A stretch of 64,000 nt of DNA from the NCBI RefSeq assembly GCF_004341515.1, contig NZ_SLZF01000016.1, forward strand, positions 1 through 64,000, read 5' to 3'. The stretch comes from Allobosea sp. BK604. GTDB lineage: Bacteria > Pseudomonadota > Alphaproteobacteria > Rhizobiales > Beijerinckiaceae. Of the stretch, positions 8,906 to 17,644 are shown piece after piece; position 1 is the stretch's first letter; each line of letters starts with the position of its first letter. The notes below the pieces were generated by a model. The model was given only the letters and a program-made list of their open reading frames with translations. It ran no database searches and was not told the origin of the DNA. The position numbers were made by a program, and so were the translations under genes.

Positions 8906-9553
8906 ATGTACGAGCCGAGTCATTTCAAGGTCGAGGATCGCGAGGCGCTGCACGGCGTCATTCGCGCCAACCCGCTCGCGACGCTGGTGACGGCGGGCGA
9001 GGGCGGGCTGCTGGCCAATCCCGTGCCCTTCGTGCTGCATCCCGAGCTCGGCGAGCAGGGCGTGCTGCGCGCGCATCTCGCCCGGCCGAATCCGCAATGG
9101 CGCGCCATCGCGGAGGGGGCCGAGACGCTGGTGATCTTCACCGGCGTCGAGCGCTACATCACCCCGGCCTGGTATGCCGCCAAGCAGGAGCACGGCAAGG
9201 TCGTGCCGACCTGGAACTATGTGACGGTGCAGGTGCGTGGCCCGGCTCGTGCGATCGAGGACAGCGACTGGCTGATGGCCCAGCTCGAATCCCTGACCCG
9301 GCAGCAGGAGGCGCCGCGCGCCGAGCCCTGGGCCGTGACCGATGCGCCCGCGCCCTTCATTGCGGCGCAGACCCGCGGCATTGTCGGCATCGAGCTCGAG
9401 ATCGCCTCGATCATCGGCAAGTTCAAGCTGAGCCAGAACCGGCAGGAGGCCGACAAGCTCGGCGTCCTCAACGGCTTGAGCGCCGACCCGGAAACGGAGT
9501 CCCAGGCCATGGCCGGTCTCGTCAAGGAATATGGTTTCAGGCCGCGCCCATGA
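8906..9553 (+). CDS. PaiB-like FMN-binding split-barrel protein
   Basis: 215 residues. TLVTAGEGGLLANPVPF, HLARPNPQW and above all YITPAWYAAKQEHGKVVPTW match the PaiB family, FMN-binding split-barrel proteins first described as negative regulators of sporulation and protease genes in Bacillus. Here a flavin-dependent enzymatic role is just as possible. A GGAGGGTGAG ribosome site precedes the ATG. Its TGA overlaps the smpB ATG (ATGA), so the two are translationally coupled. Confidence 0.88.
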   Translation: MYEPSHFKVEDREALHGVIRANPLATLVTAGEGGLLANPVPFVLHPELGEQGVLRAHLARPNPQWRAIAEGAETLVIFTGVERYITPAWYAAKQEHGKVVPTWNYVTVQVRGPARAIEDSDWLMAQLESLTRQQEAPRAEPWAVTDAPAPFIAAQTRGIVGIELEIASIIGKFKLSQNRQEADKLGVLNGLSADPETESQAMAGLVKEYGFRPRP

Positions 9554-10020
9554 ACAAGCCCAATCCGGAGCGCTACAAGCTCGCGGCCGATAACCGCAAG
9601 GCGCGCTTCAACTACGAGATCACCGAGACGCTGGAAGCCGGCATCGCCCTGCAGGGCACCGAGATCAAGTCGCTGCGCGGTGGCAAGGCGACGATCGGCG
9701 AGAGCTATGCCGGGCCGATGGGCGAGGAGCTCTTCCTCTTCAACGCCCATATCCCGGAATATCTCGAAGCCAACCGCTTCAACCACGATGTCCGGCGGCC
9801 GCGGAAGCTGCTGCTGCATCGCCGCCAGATCAACAAGCTGATGGGCGCGATCCAGCGCGAGGGCTTCACCGTCATCCCGCTCAAGGTCTATTTCAACGAC
9901 AAGGGCCGGGCCAAGGTCGAGCTCGGCCTCGGCCGCGGCAAGAAGCTGCACGACAAGCGCGAGACCGAGAAGACGCGCGACTGGAACCGCGACAAGCAGC
10001 GGCTGCTCAAGAACAGCTGA
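9550..10020 (+). CDS. smpB: SsrA-binding protein SmpB
   Basis: 156 residues. Typical SmpB features are NRKARFNYEI, GIALQGTEIKSLRGGKA, the surface loop with NAHIPEY, and the basic C-terminal tail GRGKKLHDKRETEKTRDW, which enters the ribosomal channel during trans-translation with tmRNA. The start ATG overlaps the previous stop by four bases. No ssrA gene is visible in the window. Confidence 0.96.
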   Translation: MNKPNPERYKLAADNRKARFNYEITETLEAGIALQGTEIKSLRGGKATIGESYAGPMGEELFLFNAHIPEYLEANRFNHDVRRPRKLLLHRRQINKLMGAIQREGFTVIPLKVYFNDKGRAKVELGLGRGKKLHDKRETEKTRDWNRDKQRLLKNS

Positions 10021-10023
10021 TTT

Positions 10024-10171
10024 CCTTCTCCTCCTGCTGGAGAAGGTGGCGGCGAAGCCGAGACGGATGAGGGGTCGCGCGACGCTCCCCGTCCGGGCTT
10101 TCTGATCTGCGAGAAGGCCGATGTCGCGCGACCCCTCACCCCAACCCTCTCCCGCAGGGGGAGAGGGGGCA
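10024..10171. repeat. Intergenic inverted-repeat element, related to the 29.7-30.2 kb array
   Basis: It starts CCTTCTCC-TCCTGCTGGAGAAGG, continues GCGAAGCCGAGACGGATGAG and GGGTCGCGCGAC, and ends with the reverse-complement themes GTCGCGCGACCCCTCA and CTCTCCCGCAGGGGGAGAG. It fills the space between the convergent smpB and superoxide dismutase genes. Confidence 0.8.
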
Positions 10172-10179
10172 GGTCGACG

Positions 10180-10914
10180 CTACCCCATCGCCTTCTTGAA
10201 ATTGGCGTTGGCCTTGTCCCAGTTCACCGTCTTCCACCAGGCCGCCAGATATTCCGGACGACGGTTCTGGTATTTGAGGTAGTACGCATGCTCCCAGACA
10301 TCGACGCCGAGCACCGGCCTGGCGCCGAGCTCGAGCGGTGTGTCCTGGTTGGCGGTCGAGATGATCGCGAGCTTCTTGTCCTTGTCGACGACGAGCCAGG
10401 CCCAGCCCGAGCCGAAGCGGCCAGCCCCGGCGGCGTTGACCTTGGTCACCATGTCCGCGACCGAGCCGAGCGAGCCCTGGATCGCGCTCGCCAGCTCGGC
10501 CGAGGGCTGCTGCGCGCCGCCTGGCGTCATCAGCTCCCAGAAGAAGGAATGGTTCCAGTGGCCGCCGACATTGTTGCGCACGCCGGTGCGGACAGTCTCC
10601 GGCACGGCGCTGAGATCGGCGAGCATCGTCTCGATCGGCGTCGTCCGCAGCTCCGGCCATTGGCCGACCAACGCATTGGCATTGTTCACATAGGCCTGAT
10701 GATGGGCGCTGTAATGGATCCGCATCGTCGCCGTATCGATATTCGGCTCCAGCGCATCGAAGCCGTAGCCGAGCGGAGGCAGCGTGAACACCGGTGGAGG
10801 CGGGGGAGCCGCCGGAGCGGGCGCTGCCTGTGCCAGCACGAGCGCTGGACGGGCGAGCATGAAGGTGCCGGCGGAGCCGGCGGCAAGCGCGGTGATGAAG
10901 CGGCGACGATGCAC
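10180..10914 (-). CDS. Exported superoxide dismutase, Mn/Fe family
   Basis: 244 residues. I take GTG 10914 as start, with GGAGGG 7 nt upstream. The N terminus (HRRRFITALAAGSAGTFMLA) looks like a Tat signal peptide, followed by a Pro-rich spacer. The dismutase domain has the metal-ligand motifs IHYSAHHQAYV, GGHWNHSFFW and DVWEHAYYLKY. GGHWNHSFFW together with TANQDTP resembles manganese-type members, but metal choice cannot be settled by eye. It would detoxify superoxide in the periplasm, which is less common than cytoplasmic SodB/SodA. Confidence 0.92.
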   Translation of the reverse strand: MHRRRFITALAAGSAGTFMLARPALVLAQAAPAPAAPPPPPVFTLPPLGYGFDALEPNIDTATMRIHYSAHHQAYVNNANALVGQWPELRTTPIETMLADLSAVPETVRTGVRNNVGGHWNHSFFWELMTPGGAQQPSAELASAIQGSLGSVADMVTKVNAAGAGRFGSGWAWLVVDKDKKLAIISTANQDTPLELGARPVLGVDVWEHAYYLKYQNRRPEYLAAWWKTVNWDKANANFKKAMG

Positions 10915-11032
10915 GATGAACCCTCCATGGTAGCGAGCGGTCAGTGTGGCGCGCCGTCAGGCGCGGTCAAGCACCGGCCGGCGCGATGAAAGGTACCGTC
11001 GGTCCGTCGCTGCCGCAGCGCGGCATGTCGAC

Positions 11033-11659
11033 TCAGGGCTCGACGGTCTCGTCGCCCTGGCGGATGCCGTAGCGGCGTTCCAGGCCGGGATTGCCGGGGG
11101 TCCCGGGAGCAGCAGGGCCGCGCGAGCCACGCTCGGACGGGTCGCGCCCGATCTTGGGCATCAGATGCGCAAGGTCGAGGAACTCGTCGCATTGCCGGCG
11201 CAGCTCGTCCGAGACCATCGGCGGGTTGGTGGTGATGGTCGAGACGACCGAGACCTTGACGCCCTTGCGTTGCACCGCCTCGACCAGCGGCCGGAAATCG
11301 CCGTCGCCCGAGAACAGGTAGATCTGGTCGAGATGCGGGGCGAGCTCGAGCATCTCGATGGCGAGCTCGATATCCATATTGCCCTTCACCCGGCGCCGCC
11401 CGGTCGCGTCGGTGAACTCCTTGGCGGCCTTGGTGATGACGCGATAGCCATTGTAGTCGAGCCAGTCGACCAGCGGGCGGATCGACGAATATTCCTCGCT
11501 CTCGACCAGGGTGGTGAAATAGAAGGCCCGGATCAGGTTTCCGCGCGCCTGGAATTCCTTGAGCAGCCGACGATAGTCCATGTCGAAACCGAGCTGCTTC
11601 GACGTGGCATAGAGGTTGGCGCCATCGATGAAGAGCGCGATGCGCGGGTCGGCGGCCAT
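11033..11659 (-). CDS. NYN-domain (LabA/DUF88) putative ribonuclease
   Basis: 208 residues. ATG 11659 is preceded by AGGAG about 10 nt upstream; the upstream in-frame TTG would include that ribosome site. PIN-like NYN signature: ALFIDGANLYATSK at the N terminus with the first acidic residue, RPLVDWLDYNGY, and YLFSGDGDFRPLVEAV with two further Asp residues, then KGVKVSVVS. Such proteins are predicted metal-dependent RNases. The C-terminal tail is charged and disordered. It lies beside rsh in the same orientation, 306 bp downstream of it. Confidence 0.87.
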   Translation of the reverse strand: MAADPRIALFIDGANLYATSKQLGFDMDYRRLLKEFQARGNLIRAFYFTTLVESEEYSSIRPLVDWLDYNGYRVITKAAKEFTDATGRRRVKGNMDIELAIEMLELAPHLDQIYLFSGDGDFRPLVEAVQRKGVKVSVVSTITTNPPMVSDELRRQCDEFLDLAHLMPKIGRDPSERGSRGPAAPGTPGNPGLERRYGIRQGDETVEP

Positions 11660-11964
11660 GGGAAAATTACTCCTGCTCAAAGAATGCCTTAAATGACAGA
11701 ATTAAGAAAGATGGCGGTCTAACCATGTCGAATGGCCGCCAATTTTTCAGCAGCGAGGTCGTTCCGATGTGGCTTCTCGCCGCACTCGGTCTTGCTCGGC
11801 AGCTCAGGCCAGGACCTCGTCTTCGGTCATTGGGTGCTCGATTCCGGTCACAAAACTCTAACGTCTTAGCGGTGGAGCGGGGGAAGTTTCAAGCTGGGCC
11901 TTCGACCTAATCACAACAAGGAAAACGGCCCGCTTCCCTGCCCGGACGAGGTACTTCCCCAACG
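11660..11964. other. Intergenic region without a recognised gene
   Basis: Between rsh and the NYN gene. It is poorer in GC than its flanks around 11690-11900. A 61-codon frame (11725-11910, plus strand) starts at an ATG but has no convincing ribosome site or family resemblance. I see no tRNA and no clear terminator. Confidence 0.5.
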
Positions 11965-14175
11965 TCAGCCGACCACGCGTTCGACCCGGCTGATCACCCG
12001 CTTCTCGCGCAATTCGCTGATGATCGCGCTGAGATGCTTCAGGTCCCAGACCGTGAGGTCGATCGTCACATTGGTGAAATCGGGGTTGGGCCGGTTCATC
12101 GCGACCGCGTCGATATTGCCGTCATGCTCGGCGATCGTGGTGGTGATCTGCGCCAGCGAGCCGGGCTCATTGATCGAGTTCAGGGCGATCCGGGCCGGGA
12201 AGCGCTGCGGCACCTTGTCGTCGAGATCCCAGCGCACGTCGAGCCAGCGGTCCGGCTCGTTGTCGAAGGCGGCGAGCGAGGGCGATTGGATCGGATAGAT
12301 CGTCACGCCTTCGCCCGGCGTCAGGATGCCGACGATGCGGTCTCCCGGCACGGCGCCGCCATCGGGCGCGAAGCGCACCGGCAGGTCGCCGCCCAGGCCC
12401 CGGATCGGGATGGCGTTGGCGCCTGGCGTCTCGCCGGGCAGCTTGAACTTGAGATTGTCGCCCTTGCGCAGCTCGAACCAGCCCTTGCCGTTGCTGGCGG
12501 CCTTGGGGTCGCCGGCGCCCCCGCGCTTCTCCGGTTCGAGATCGGGATAGACCGCCTTGACGACGTCGCCCGAGAACATCTCGCCGCGCCCGACAGCGGC
12601 CAGCACGTCATCGACCGCGGTGCGCGCCAGCCGCTTCAGCGCCGCCTTGAGCTTGTCGTCGGTGAAGGGGCGCTCGGCCCGCGAGAAGGCGCGCTCCAGG
12701 ATCTGGCGGCCGAGGCCCGCATATTGGCGGCGCACGGCGGTGCGGGTGGCGCGCCGGATCGCGGCGCGGGCCTTGCCGGTGACGACGAGCGATTCCCAGG
12801 CCGCCGGCGGCGCCTGGCCCTCGGCGCGGGTGATCTCGACCTCGTCGCCATTCTGCAGCTCGGTCAGCAGCGGCGCGATGCGCCCGTTGATCTTGGCGCC
12901 GACGGCGGTGTTGCCGACATCGGTATGAACCGCATAGGCGAAGTCGATCGGCGTCGCGCCGCGCGGCAGGGCGATCAGCCGCCCCTTCGGCGTGAAGCAG
13001 AAGACCTGGTCGTGGAAGAGCTCGAGCTTGGTATGCTCGAGGAATTCCTCGGGGCTGTCGCCCTCGGCCAGCAGGTCGACCGTGCGCCTGAGCCATTGAT
13101 AGGCCCGGCTCTCATCGGCGAACTGGGTCAGCTCGGTGGTGCGCCCGTCCTTGTAATGGGCATGGGCCGCGATGCCGTATTCGGCGATGCGGTCCATCGT
13201 GTCGGTGCGGATCTGCAGCTCGACGCGGCTATGGCCGGGCCCGACCACGGTCGTATGGATCGAGCGGTAGTCGTTCTGCTTCGGCGTCGAGATGTAGTCC
13301 TTGTAGCGGCCCGGCACCATCGGCCAGGTGGTGTGCACGATGCCGAGCACGCGGTAGCAATCGTCGATCGTGTCGACGATGACGCGGAAGCCGAAAATGT
13401 CGGAGAGCTGCTCGAAGGAGACCGATTTGCGCTCCATCTTGCGCCAGATCGAATAGGGCCGCTTGCGCCGTCCCGCGACCTCGGCATGGATGCCGCGGGC
13501 GGAGAGCTTCTCCTTCAGGTCGATCTCGATCGCGCTGATCACCTGGCCCTCGCGCTCGGTGACCTCCTCGAGCCGCTTGGTGATGGTGGCGTGCGCTTCC
13601 GACTTGATATGGCGGAAGGCGAGCTCCTCCAGCTCCTCGCGCAGCTCCTGCATGCCCATGCGGCCGGCAAGCGGAGCGTAGATCTCGGCCGTTTCCTCGG
13701 CGATGCGCAGGCGCTTCTCCGGCGGCACGAAATGCAGCGTGCGCATGTTGTGCAGCCGGTCGGCGAGCTTGACCAGCAGCACGCGGACATCGTCGACGAT
13801 GGCGAGCAGCAGCTTGCGGAAATTCTCGCCCTGCGCCGCCTTCTTGGAGACGAGGTCGAGCTTCTTGATCTTGGTGAGCCCGTCGACGAGCCGGCGGATC
13901 TCCGGCCCGAACATGCTCTCGATCTCTTCGAGCGTCGCGGCCGTGTCCTCGACCGTGTCGTGCAGCACGGCGGCGACGATGGTGGCATCGTCGAGCTTGA
14001 GATCGGTCAGGATCGCCGCGACTTCGAGCGGGTGGGCGAAGAACGGGTCGCCGGAGGCGCGCTTCTGCGTGCCATGCGCCCGCATGGCATAGACGTAAGC
14101 CCGGTTGAGCAGGTCCTCGTCCGTGTTCGGATTGTAGCTCCTGACCCGGTCAACGAGCTCATATTGCCGCATCAT
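11965..14175 (-). CDS. rsh: Bifunctional (p)ppGpp synthetase/hydrolase
   Basis: 736 residues from ATG 14175; ATG 14181 is an alternative. MMRQYELVDRVRSYNP is the usual alphaproteobacterial Rsh N terminus. The domains in order are HD hydrolase (HPLEVAAILTDL, HDTVEDT, KLADRLHNMRT), RelA/SpoT synthetase (FGFRVIVD, YKDYISTPKQNDYRSIHT, ELQIRT), TGS (VFCFTPKGRLIALPRGATPIDFAY), a helical region, and a C-terminal ACT domain. It makes and degrades (p)ppGpp in the stringent response. The HD metal-binding residues are present, so hydrolase activity should be intact. It follows rpoZ in the same direction, the usual arrangement. Confidence 0.95.
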   Translation of the reverse strand: MMRQYELVDRVRSYNPNTDEDLLNRAYVYAMRAHGTQKRASGDPFFAHPLEVAAILTDLKLDDATIVAAVLHDTVEDTAATLEEIESMFGPEIRRLVDGLTKIKKLDLVSKKAAQGENFRKLLLAIVDDVRVLLVKLADRLHNMRTLHFVPPEKRLRIAEETAEIYAPLAGRMGMQELREELEELAFRHIKSEAHATITKRLEEVTEREGQVISAIEIDLKEKLSARGIHAEVAGRRKRPYSIWRKMERKSVSFEQLSDIFGFRVIVDTIDDCYRVLGIVHTTWPMVPGRYKDYISTPKQNDYRSIHTTVVGPGHSRVELQIRTDTMDRIAEYGIAAHAHYKDGRTTELTQFADESRAYQWLRRTVDLLAEGDSPEEFLEHTKLELFHDQVFCFTPKGRLIALPRGATPIDFAYAVHTDVGNTAVGAKINGRIAPLLTELQNGDEVEITRAEGQAPPAAWESLVVTGKARAAIRRATRTAVRRQYAGLGRQILERAFSRAERPFTDDKLKAALKRLARTAVDDVLAAVGRGEMFSGDVVKAVYPDLEPEKRGGAGDPKAASNGKGWFELRKGDNLKFKLPGETPGANAIPIRGLGGDLPVRFAPDGGAVPGDRIVGILTPGEGVTIYPIQSPSLAAFDNEPDRWLDVRWDLDDKVPQRFPARIALNSINEPGSLAQITTTIAEHDGNIDAVAMNRPNPDFTNVTIDLTVWDLKHLSAIISELREKRVISRVERVVG

Positions 14176-14269
14176 GCCCATGCGGGCCCCAGTACCTGCC
14201 AATGGTTTGCAATCATTCAATATCGGCACGGCAGCAGGACGCGGCAAGGCAAAATTGGAAGGGCGGCAT

Positions 14270-14295
14270 GAAAAAGCCCGGCAGTGCCGGGCTTT
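14270..14295 (-). terminator. Terminator downstream of rpoZ
   Basis: Stem AGCCCGG/CCGGGCT (14275-14281 and 14287-14293) with a short CAGTG loop. On the minus strand it is followed by TTTTT (complement of 14271-14275). It separates rpoZ from rsh. Confidence 0.8.
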
Positions 14296-14320
14296 AGCAT
14301 AGGCTGGTGAATCGTTCTCT

Positions 14321-14713
14321 TCAGTCTTCGTCGTCGGCGCTCTCGGTCGGCGGCACGAGGCCGTCGAGGCCGCGCAGCAGGTCCTCTTCGCTCATCCGGT
14401 CGAACTGGATCTCCGAATCCGGGGTCGAGGCGCTCTGTCCGGGTGCGGCGAGCAGCGGCACGGTCTCGGCCTCCGGCTCGTCGACCTCGACATGCTTCTG
14501 CAGCGAATGGATCAGGTCTTCCTTCAGATCCTCGGGCTTCAGCTTCTCGTCGGCGATCTCGCGCAGCGCGACGACGGGGTTCTTGTCGTTGTCGCGGCCG
14601 ACCAGGATCGGCGAGCCCGACGCGATCATGCGGGCGCGGTGGCTGGCGAGCAGCACGAGCTCGAAGCGGTTATCGACCTTGTCGATGCAGTCTTCAACGG
14701 TAACGCGAGCCAT
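14321..14713 (-). CDS. rpoZ: RNA polymerase omega subunit
   Basis: 130 residues from ATG 14713, which has AGAAGGAG 7 nt upstream. The protein opens MARVTVEDCIDKVDNRFELV and continues LASHRARMIASGSP and NPVVALREIA, the conserved omega core that clamps the beta-prime subunit. The acidic C-terminal extension (EVDEPEAETVP, ESADDED) is typical for alphaproteobacteria. The frame is open further upstream, but that sequence is a hairpin repeat. Confidence 0.96.
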   Translation of the reverse strand: MARVTVEDCIDKVDNRFELVLLASHRARMIASGSPILVGRDNDKNPVVALREIADEKLKPEDLKEDLIHSLQKHVEVDEPEAETVPLLAAPGQSASTPDSEIQFDRMSEEDLLRGLDGLVPPTESADDED

Positions 14714-14744
14714 GGAGCGACTCCTTCTGATCTTAGAGCCGGAT

Positions 14745-14782
14745 GACTTCGGATTGCGTCGCAGGCGGCGCAATCCGAAGTC
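14745..14782. repeat. Perfect 14-bp inverted repeat in the rpoZ leader
   Basis: GACTTCGGATTGCG (14745-14758) and its exact reverse complement (14769-14782) flank a 10-nt loop. It lies about 20 bp upstream of the rpoZ ribosome site, inside a presumed 5' untranslated region. A second, weaker motif TTTTCGGCATCATGCTCTTG follows at about 14839-14860. Confidence 0.8.
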
Positions 14783-14948
14783 TGAATCCGTCTCTCACCA
14801 AAGAGTTAGAGCAAGGTGTCGTCCGAAAACGCTTCGCACTTTTCGGCATCATGCTCTTGCGATGCAGGGAAAGATGATTTGAGCCGGCCATACAGCGAAT
14901 GCCGGCCGGATGCAAGATTCTTGCGACGATGTTCCCACGGTCGCGTGC

Positions 14949-16658
14949 TCAGCTGCTGCCGCGCATCCGGTTGACCAGCTCCTCCAGCCCCGGCTCGCGC
15001 TGCGGCAGCCCGTCATGGACGAGGCCGGCCATGGCCGGCAGCTCGTGCGGCGGCACCTGGGCGAAGCGCATGCGCATCGGCGTCGCCACCGCCTCGCCGA
15101 AGGCGATGGCCTCGCGGTTGCCGATCGCGGAGAGGAAGCTGATCGTGCTGGTCGAGGCATCGGCGATGGCCGAGCGGATGATCTGCTGGTCGCGGTCATT
15201 CGCCAGGCGCATCGCGAAGATCGTCGAGCATTGTGACAGGATCGTCGGGTCGAGCTCGCCCGGGCGCTGCGTCACCACGCCGAGATAGGCGCCGTATTTG
15301 CGGCCTTCCTTGGCGATGCGCGCGATCGCCTGCCGGGTCGGCGCGAAGCCGAGCGCGGGATCGGAGGGGACGTAGCGATGCGCCTCCTCGCAGAGCAGCA
15401 GGATCTCGTAGCTGCCCTGGCTCCACATCGCCAGGTCGAAAGCGATGCGCGCCAGCACGGAGGCGACCGAGTTGACGACTTCGGAGGGCAGGCCGGCGAG
15501 CTGGAACACGGTGATCGGCCGGCCCTGTTCCGGGATGCGGAAGATCTGGCCGATGACCGGGCTCATGCTCTCCATCGTGTTCGCCCGTGCGAACATGAAA
15601 TAGTAGCGCGGGTCGCCATGCAGCGCTTCGAGCCGGACCTTGAGCGAGCGCAGCGCGGCGCGCGGATAGCGCAGCTCGTGCAGGCCGATCAGCTCGTCGA
15701 TGACAGCGAAAGCGTCGAGCATGCGATAGGGCAAGGGCGCATCGGCCGCCGCGCCCGCGCTCTCGGGCGTGGCGCGCGCCGCATTGGGGTCGAGCGGGCG
15801 TTTCAGCAGCGAGGTGTTGACGTCGCGCAGCATGTCCCGCGCGCTGGGCGCCCGGTAGCGCGCCCGTGCCGAGGCGATGACCTCGCGCAGGATGTCGACC
15901 TCGTCCGGATCCGGCCGGCCGCGGAAGACGACATCGGCGAATTCCTCGAGGCGGAACATCCAGAACGGCAGATCGAGCGTCGAGGCGTCGATCGTCAGCG
16001 CCCGGTCGGGAAAGGCATGGGCGTATTCGTTATGCGGATCGAGGATCAGCACGCGCAGCCTGTGCCTGGCCATGACCGCCTTGCGCAGCAGCAGCGCGAC
16101 CGCGCTCGACTTGCCGACGCCGGTGGTGCCGACCAGCGCGAAATGGCGCGAGAGCAGGTCCCCGATGCAGACCGTCGCCGGGATGCTGGCATCCTGGGTC
16201 AGATGGCCCACCGCGGTGCCGTTGCGGCCGCCGAGATCATGCATGAGCGCGAGGTCGCCGGCACGGATCCGATGCGCCACCGCGCCGATCGGCGGATAAT
16301 TGGTGATGCCGCTCTGGAAGCGCTGGCGCCCGTCCTCGCCCTCGGTCACCTCGCCGGCGAGCTCGACCTCGACATGCACGGCATTATCCGCCCGCTCGTC
16401 CCAGCTCTCCTTGACGGTCCTGACCTCGTAGACGGTGCCGACGACGCGGCTGCGGCCGAGATTGATCGAGATCACCCGCCCGATGGCCCAGGCCTCCGAC
16501 GGGCCACGGCCGTTCTGGGGCAGCATGGCGGCGATCGTGGCGCGGGCGCCGGTGCAGGCGACGACATGGCCGAGCGTGCGCTCGGGCGCCTGGCTCACAT
16601 CGCGGCGCTCCGGCGAGAGATCGGCTCCGAACTCACCCATATTGGCCGCAAGCTGCAT
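14949..16658 (-). CDS. HerA-like DNA-translocating ATPase (DUF87)
   Basis: 569 residues with GGAGGGC upstream of the ATG. An N-terminal HAS-barrel-like part (RVISINLGRSRVVGTVYEV) is followed by Walker A GTTGVGKSSAVALLLRKAV, the strand LRVLILDPHNEYAHAFP and Walker B YEILLLCEEAHRYVP, ending with the arginine-rich motor region (GAYLGVVTQRPGELDPTI, ANDRDQQIIRSAI). HerA ATPases form hexamers that work with NurA-type nucleases in DNA end processing or in defence. No nurA is visible nearby, so its role here is open. Confidence 0.9.
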   Translation of the reverse strand: MQLAANMGEFGADLSPERRDVSQAPERTLGHVVACTGARATIAAMLPQNGRGPSEAWAIGRVISINLGRSRVVGTVYEVRTVKESWDERADNAVHVEVELAGEVTEGEDGRQRFQSGITNYPPIGAVAHRIRAGDLALMHDLGGRNGTAVGHLTQDASIPATVCIGDLLSRHFALVGTTGVGKSSAVALLLRKAVMARHRLRVLILDPHNEYAHAFPDRALTIDASTLDLPFWMFRLEEFADVVFRGRPDPDEVDILREVIASARARYRAPSARDMLRDVNTSLLKRPLDPNAARATPESAGAAADAPLPYRMLDAFAVIDELIGLHELRYPRAALRSLKVRLEALHGDPRYYFMFARANTMESMSPVIGQIFRIPEQGRPITVFQLAGLPSEVVNSVASVLARIAFDLAMWSQGSYEILLLCEEAHRYVPSDPALGFAPTRQAIARIAKEGRKYGAYLGVVTQRPGELDPTILSQCSTIFAMRLANDRDQQIIRSAIADASTSTISFLSAIGNREAIAFGEAVATPMRMRFAQVPPHELPAMAGLVHDGLPQREPGLEELVNRMRGSS

Positions 16659-16884
16659 GGCGGCTGCCCTCCGCTCTTTCCTTGGTAGCCGGCAAGGCTA
16701 GTGCGGAGCGCTTAAGATTGGTTTCCTCCCTGCCGCGCTCTGGCGCTGCGGTTACCAGATCGTCAAGAATTCCCGGAGATTGGCCGCGATACCCATCAGC
16801 GAACGTGGTCTGCCGGATCAATTTCCTTGCCTTGAGCCCGGCCGGGTCCGGGTCTATGCACGGCGCAGAGGCGAGGGGACGACA

Positions 16885-17637
16885 ATGACGACGAGCCGGC
16901 TGCGATTGGGCGTGAACATCGATCACGTCGCCACTGTGCGCAATGCGCGCGGCGGCGCCTTGCCGGATCCGGTCCGCGCCGCCCATCTCGCGGCCAAGGC
17001 CGGTGCCGACGGCATCACCGCGCATTTGCGCGAGGATCGTCGTCATATCCGCGACACCGACATGCAGCGCCTGGCCTCCGAACTGAGCGTGCCGCTGAAT
17101 TTCGAGATGGCCGCCACCGCCGAGATGATCGCGCTGGCCGAGCGCTTCAAGCCGCATGCCGCCTGCCTGGTGCCGGAGAAGCGCGAGGAGCGCACCACCG
17201 AGGGCGGGCTCGATGTCGTCGGCCAGGAGGCCGCGCTGGCCGCTCCGATCGCGCGGCTGAAGGCGGCCGGCTGCCGCGTCTCGCTCTTCATCGAGCCGGA
17301 CGAGGCGCCGATCGCGGCTGCCGTCAGGCTCGGCGCGCCGGTGATCGAGCTCCATACCGGCACCTGGTGCCATGCCGTGGCCGACGGCCATCAGGACAAG
17401 GCCGAGGCCGAGTTCCGCCGCCTGGCCGCCGGCGCGGCCTTCGCGGCCTCGCTCGGCCTGGAGGTCCATGCCGGCCACGGCCTCGACTACGACACGGCGC
17501 GCAAGCTCGCCGGCGTGCCCGAATTCGTCGAGTTCAATATCGGGCATTTCCTGATCGGCGACGCGATCTTCATCGGGCTCGAGCAGTCGATCGCGCTGAT
17601 GCGCGCGGCGATGGACGAAGGCCGCGCGGGCAGCTAA
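16885..17637 (+). CDS. pdxJ: Pyridoxine 5'-phosphate synthase
   Basis: 250 residues from ATG 16885 with GAGGGG upstream. LGVNIDHVATVRNARGG is the diagnostic N terminus, followed by GADGITAHLREDRRHI, NFEMAATAEM, CLVPEKREERTTEGGLDV, ELHTGTWCHA and HAGHGLDYDT, ending FNIGHFLIGDAIFIGL. It condenses 3-amino-2-oxopropyl phosphate with deoxyxylulose 5-phosphate to pyridoxine phosphate. It heads the pdxJ-acpS pair, but a repeat element separates the two here. Confidence 0.96.
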   Translation: MTTSRLRLGVNIDHVATVRNARGGALPDPVRAAHLAAKAGADGITAHLREDRRHIRDTDMQRLASELSVPLNFEMAATAEMIALAERFKPHAACLVPEKREERTTEGGLDVVGQEAALAAPIARLKAAGCRVSLFIEPDEAPIAAAVRLGAPVIELHTGTWCHAVADGHQDKAEAEFRRLAAGAAFAASLGLEVHAGHGLDYDTARKLAGVPEFVEFNIGHFLIGDAIFIGLEQSIALMRAAMDEGRAGS

Positions 17638-17644
17638 GCCCGCC

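Noticed and set aside
11725..11910. A 61-codon plus-strand frame between rsh and the NYN gene
   Set aside because: No ribosome site, unusual composition and no resemblance to a known small protein.
12034..14271. A 745-codon open frame on the plus strand opposite rsh
   Set aside because: Antisense shadow of a high-GC gene: no start site, composition of low-complexity Arg/Asp/Leu, no family features.
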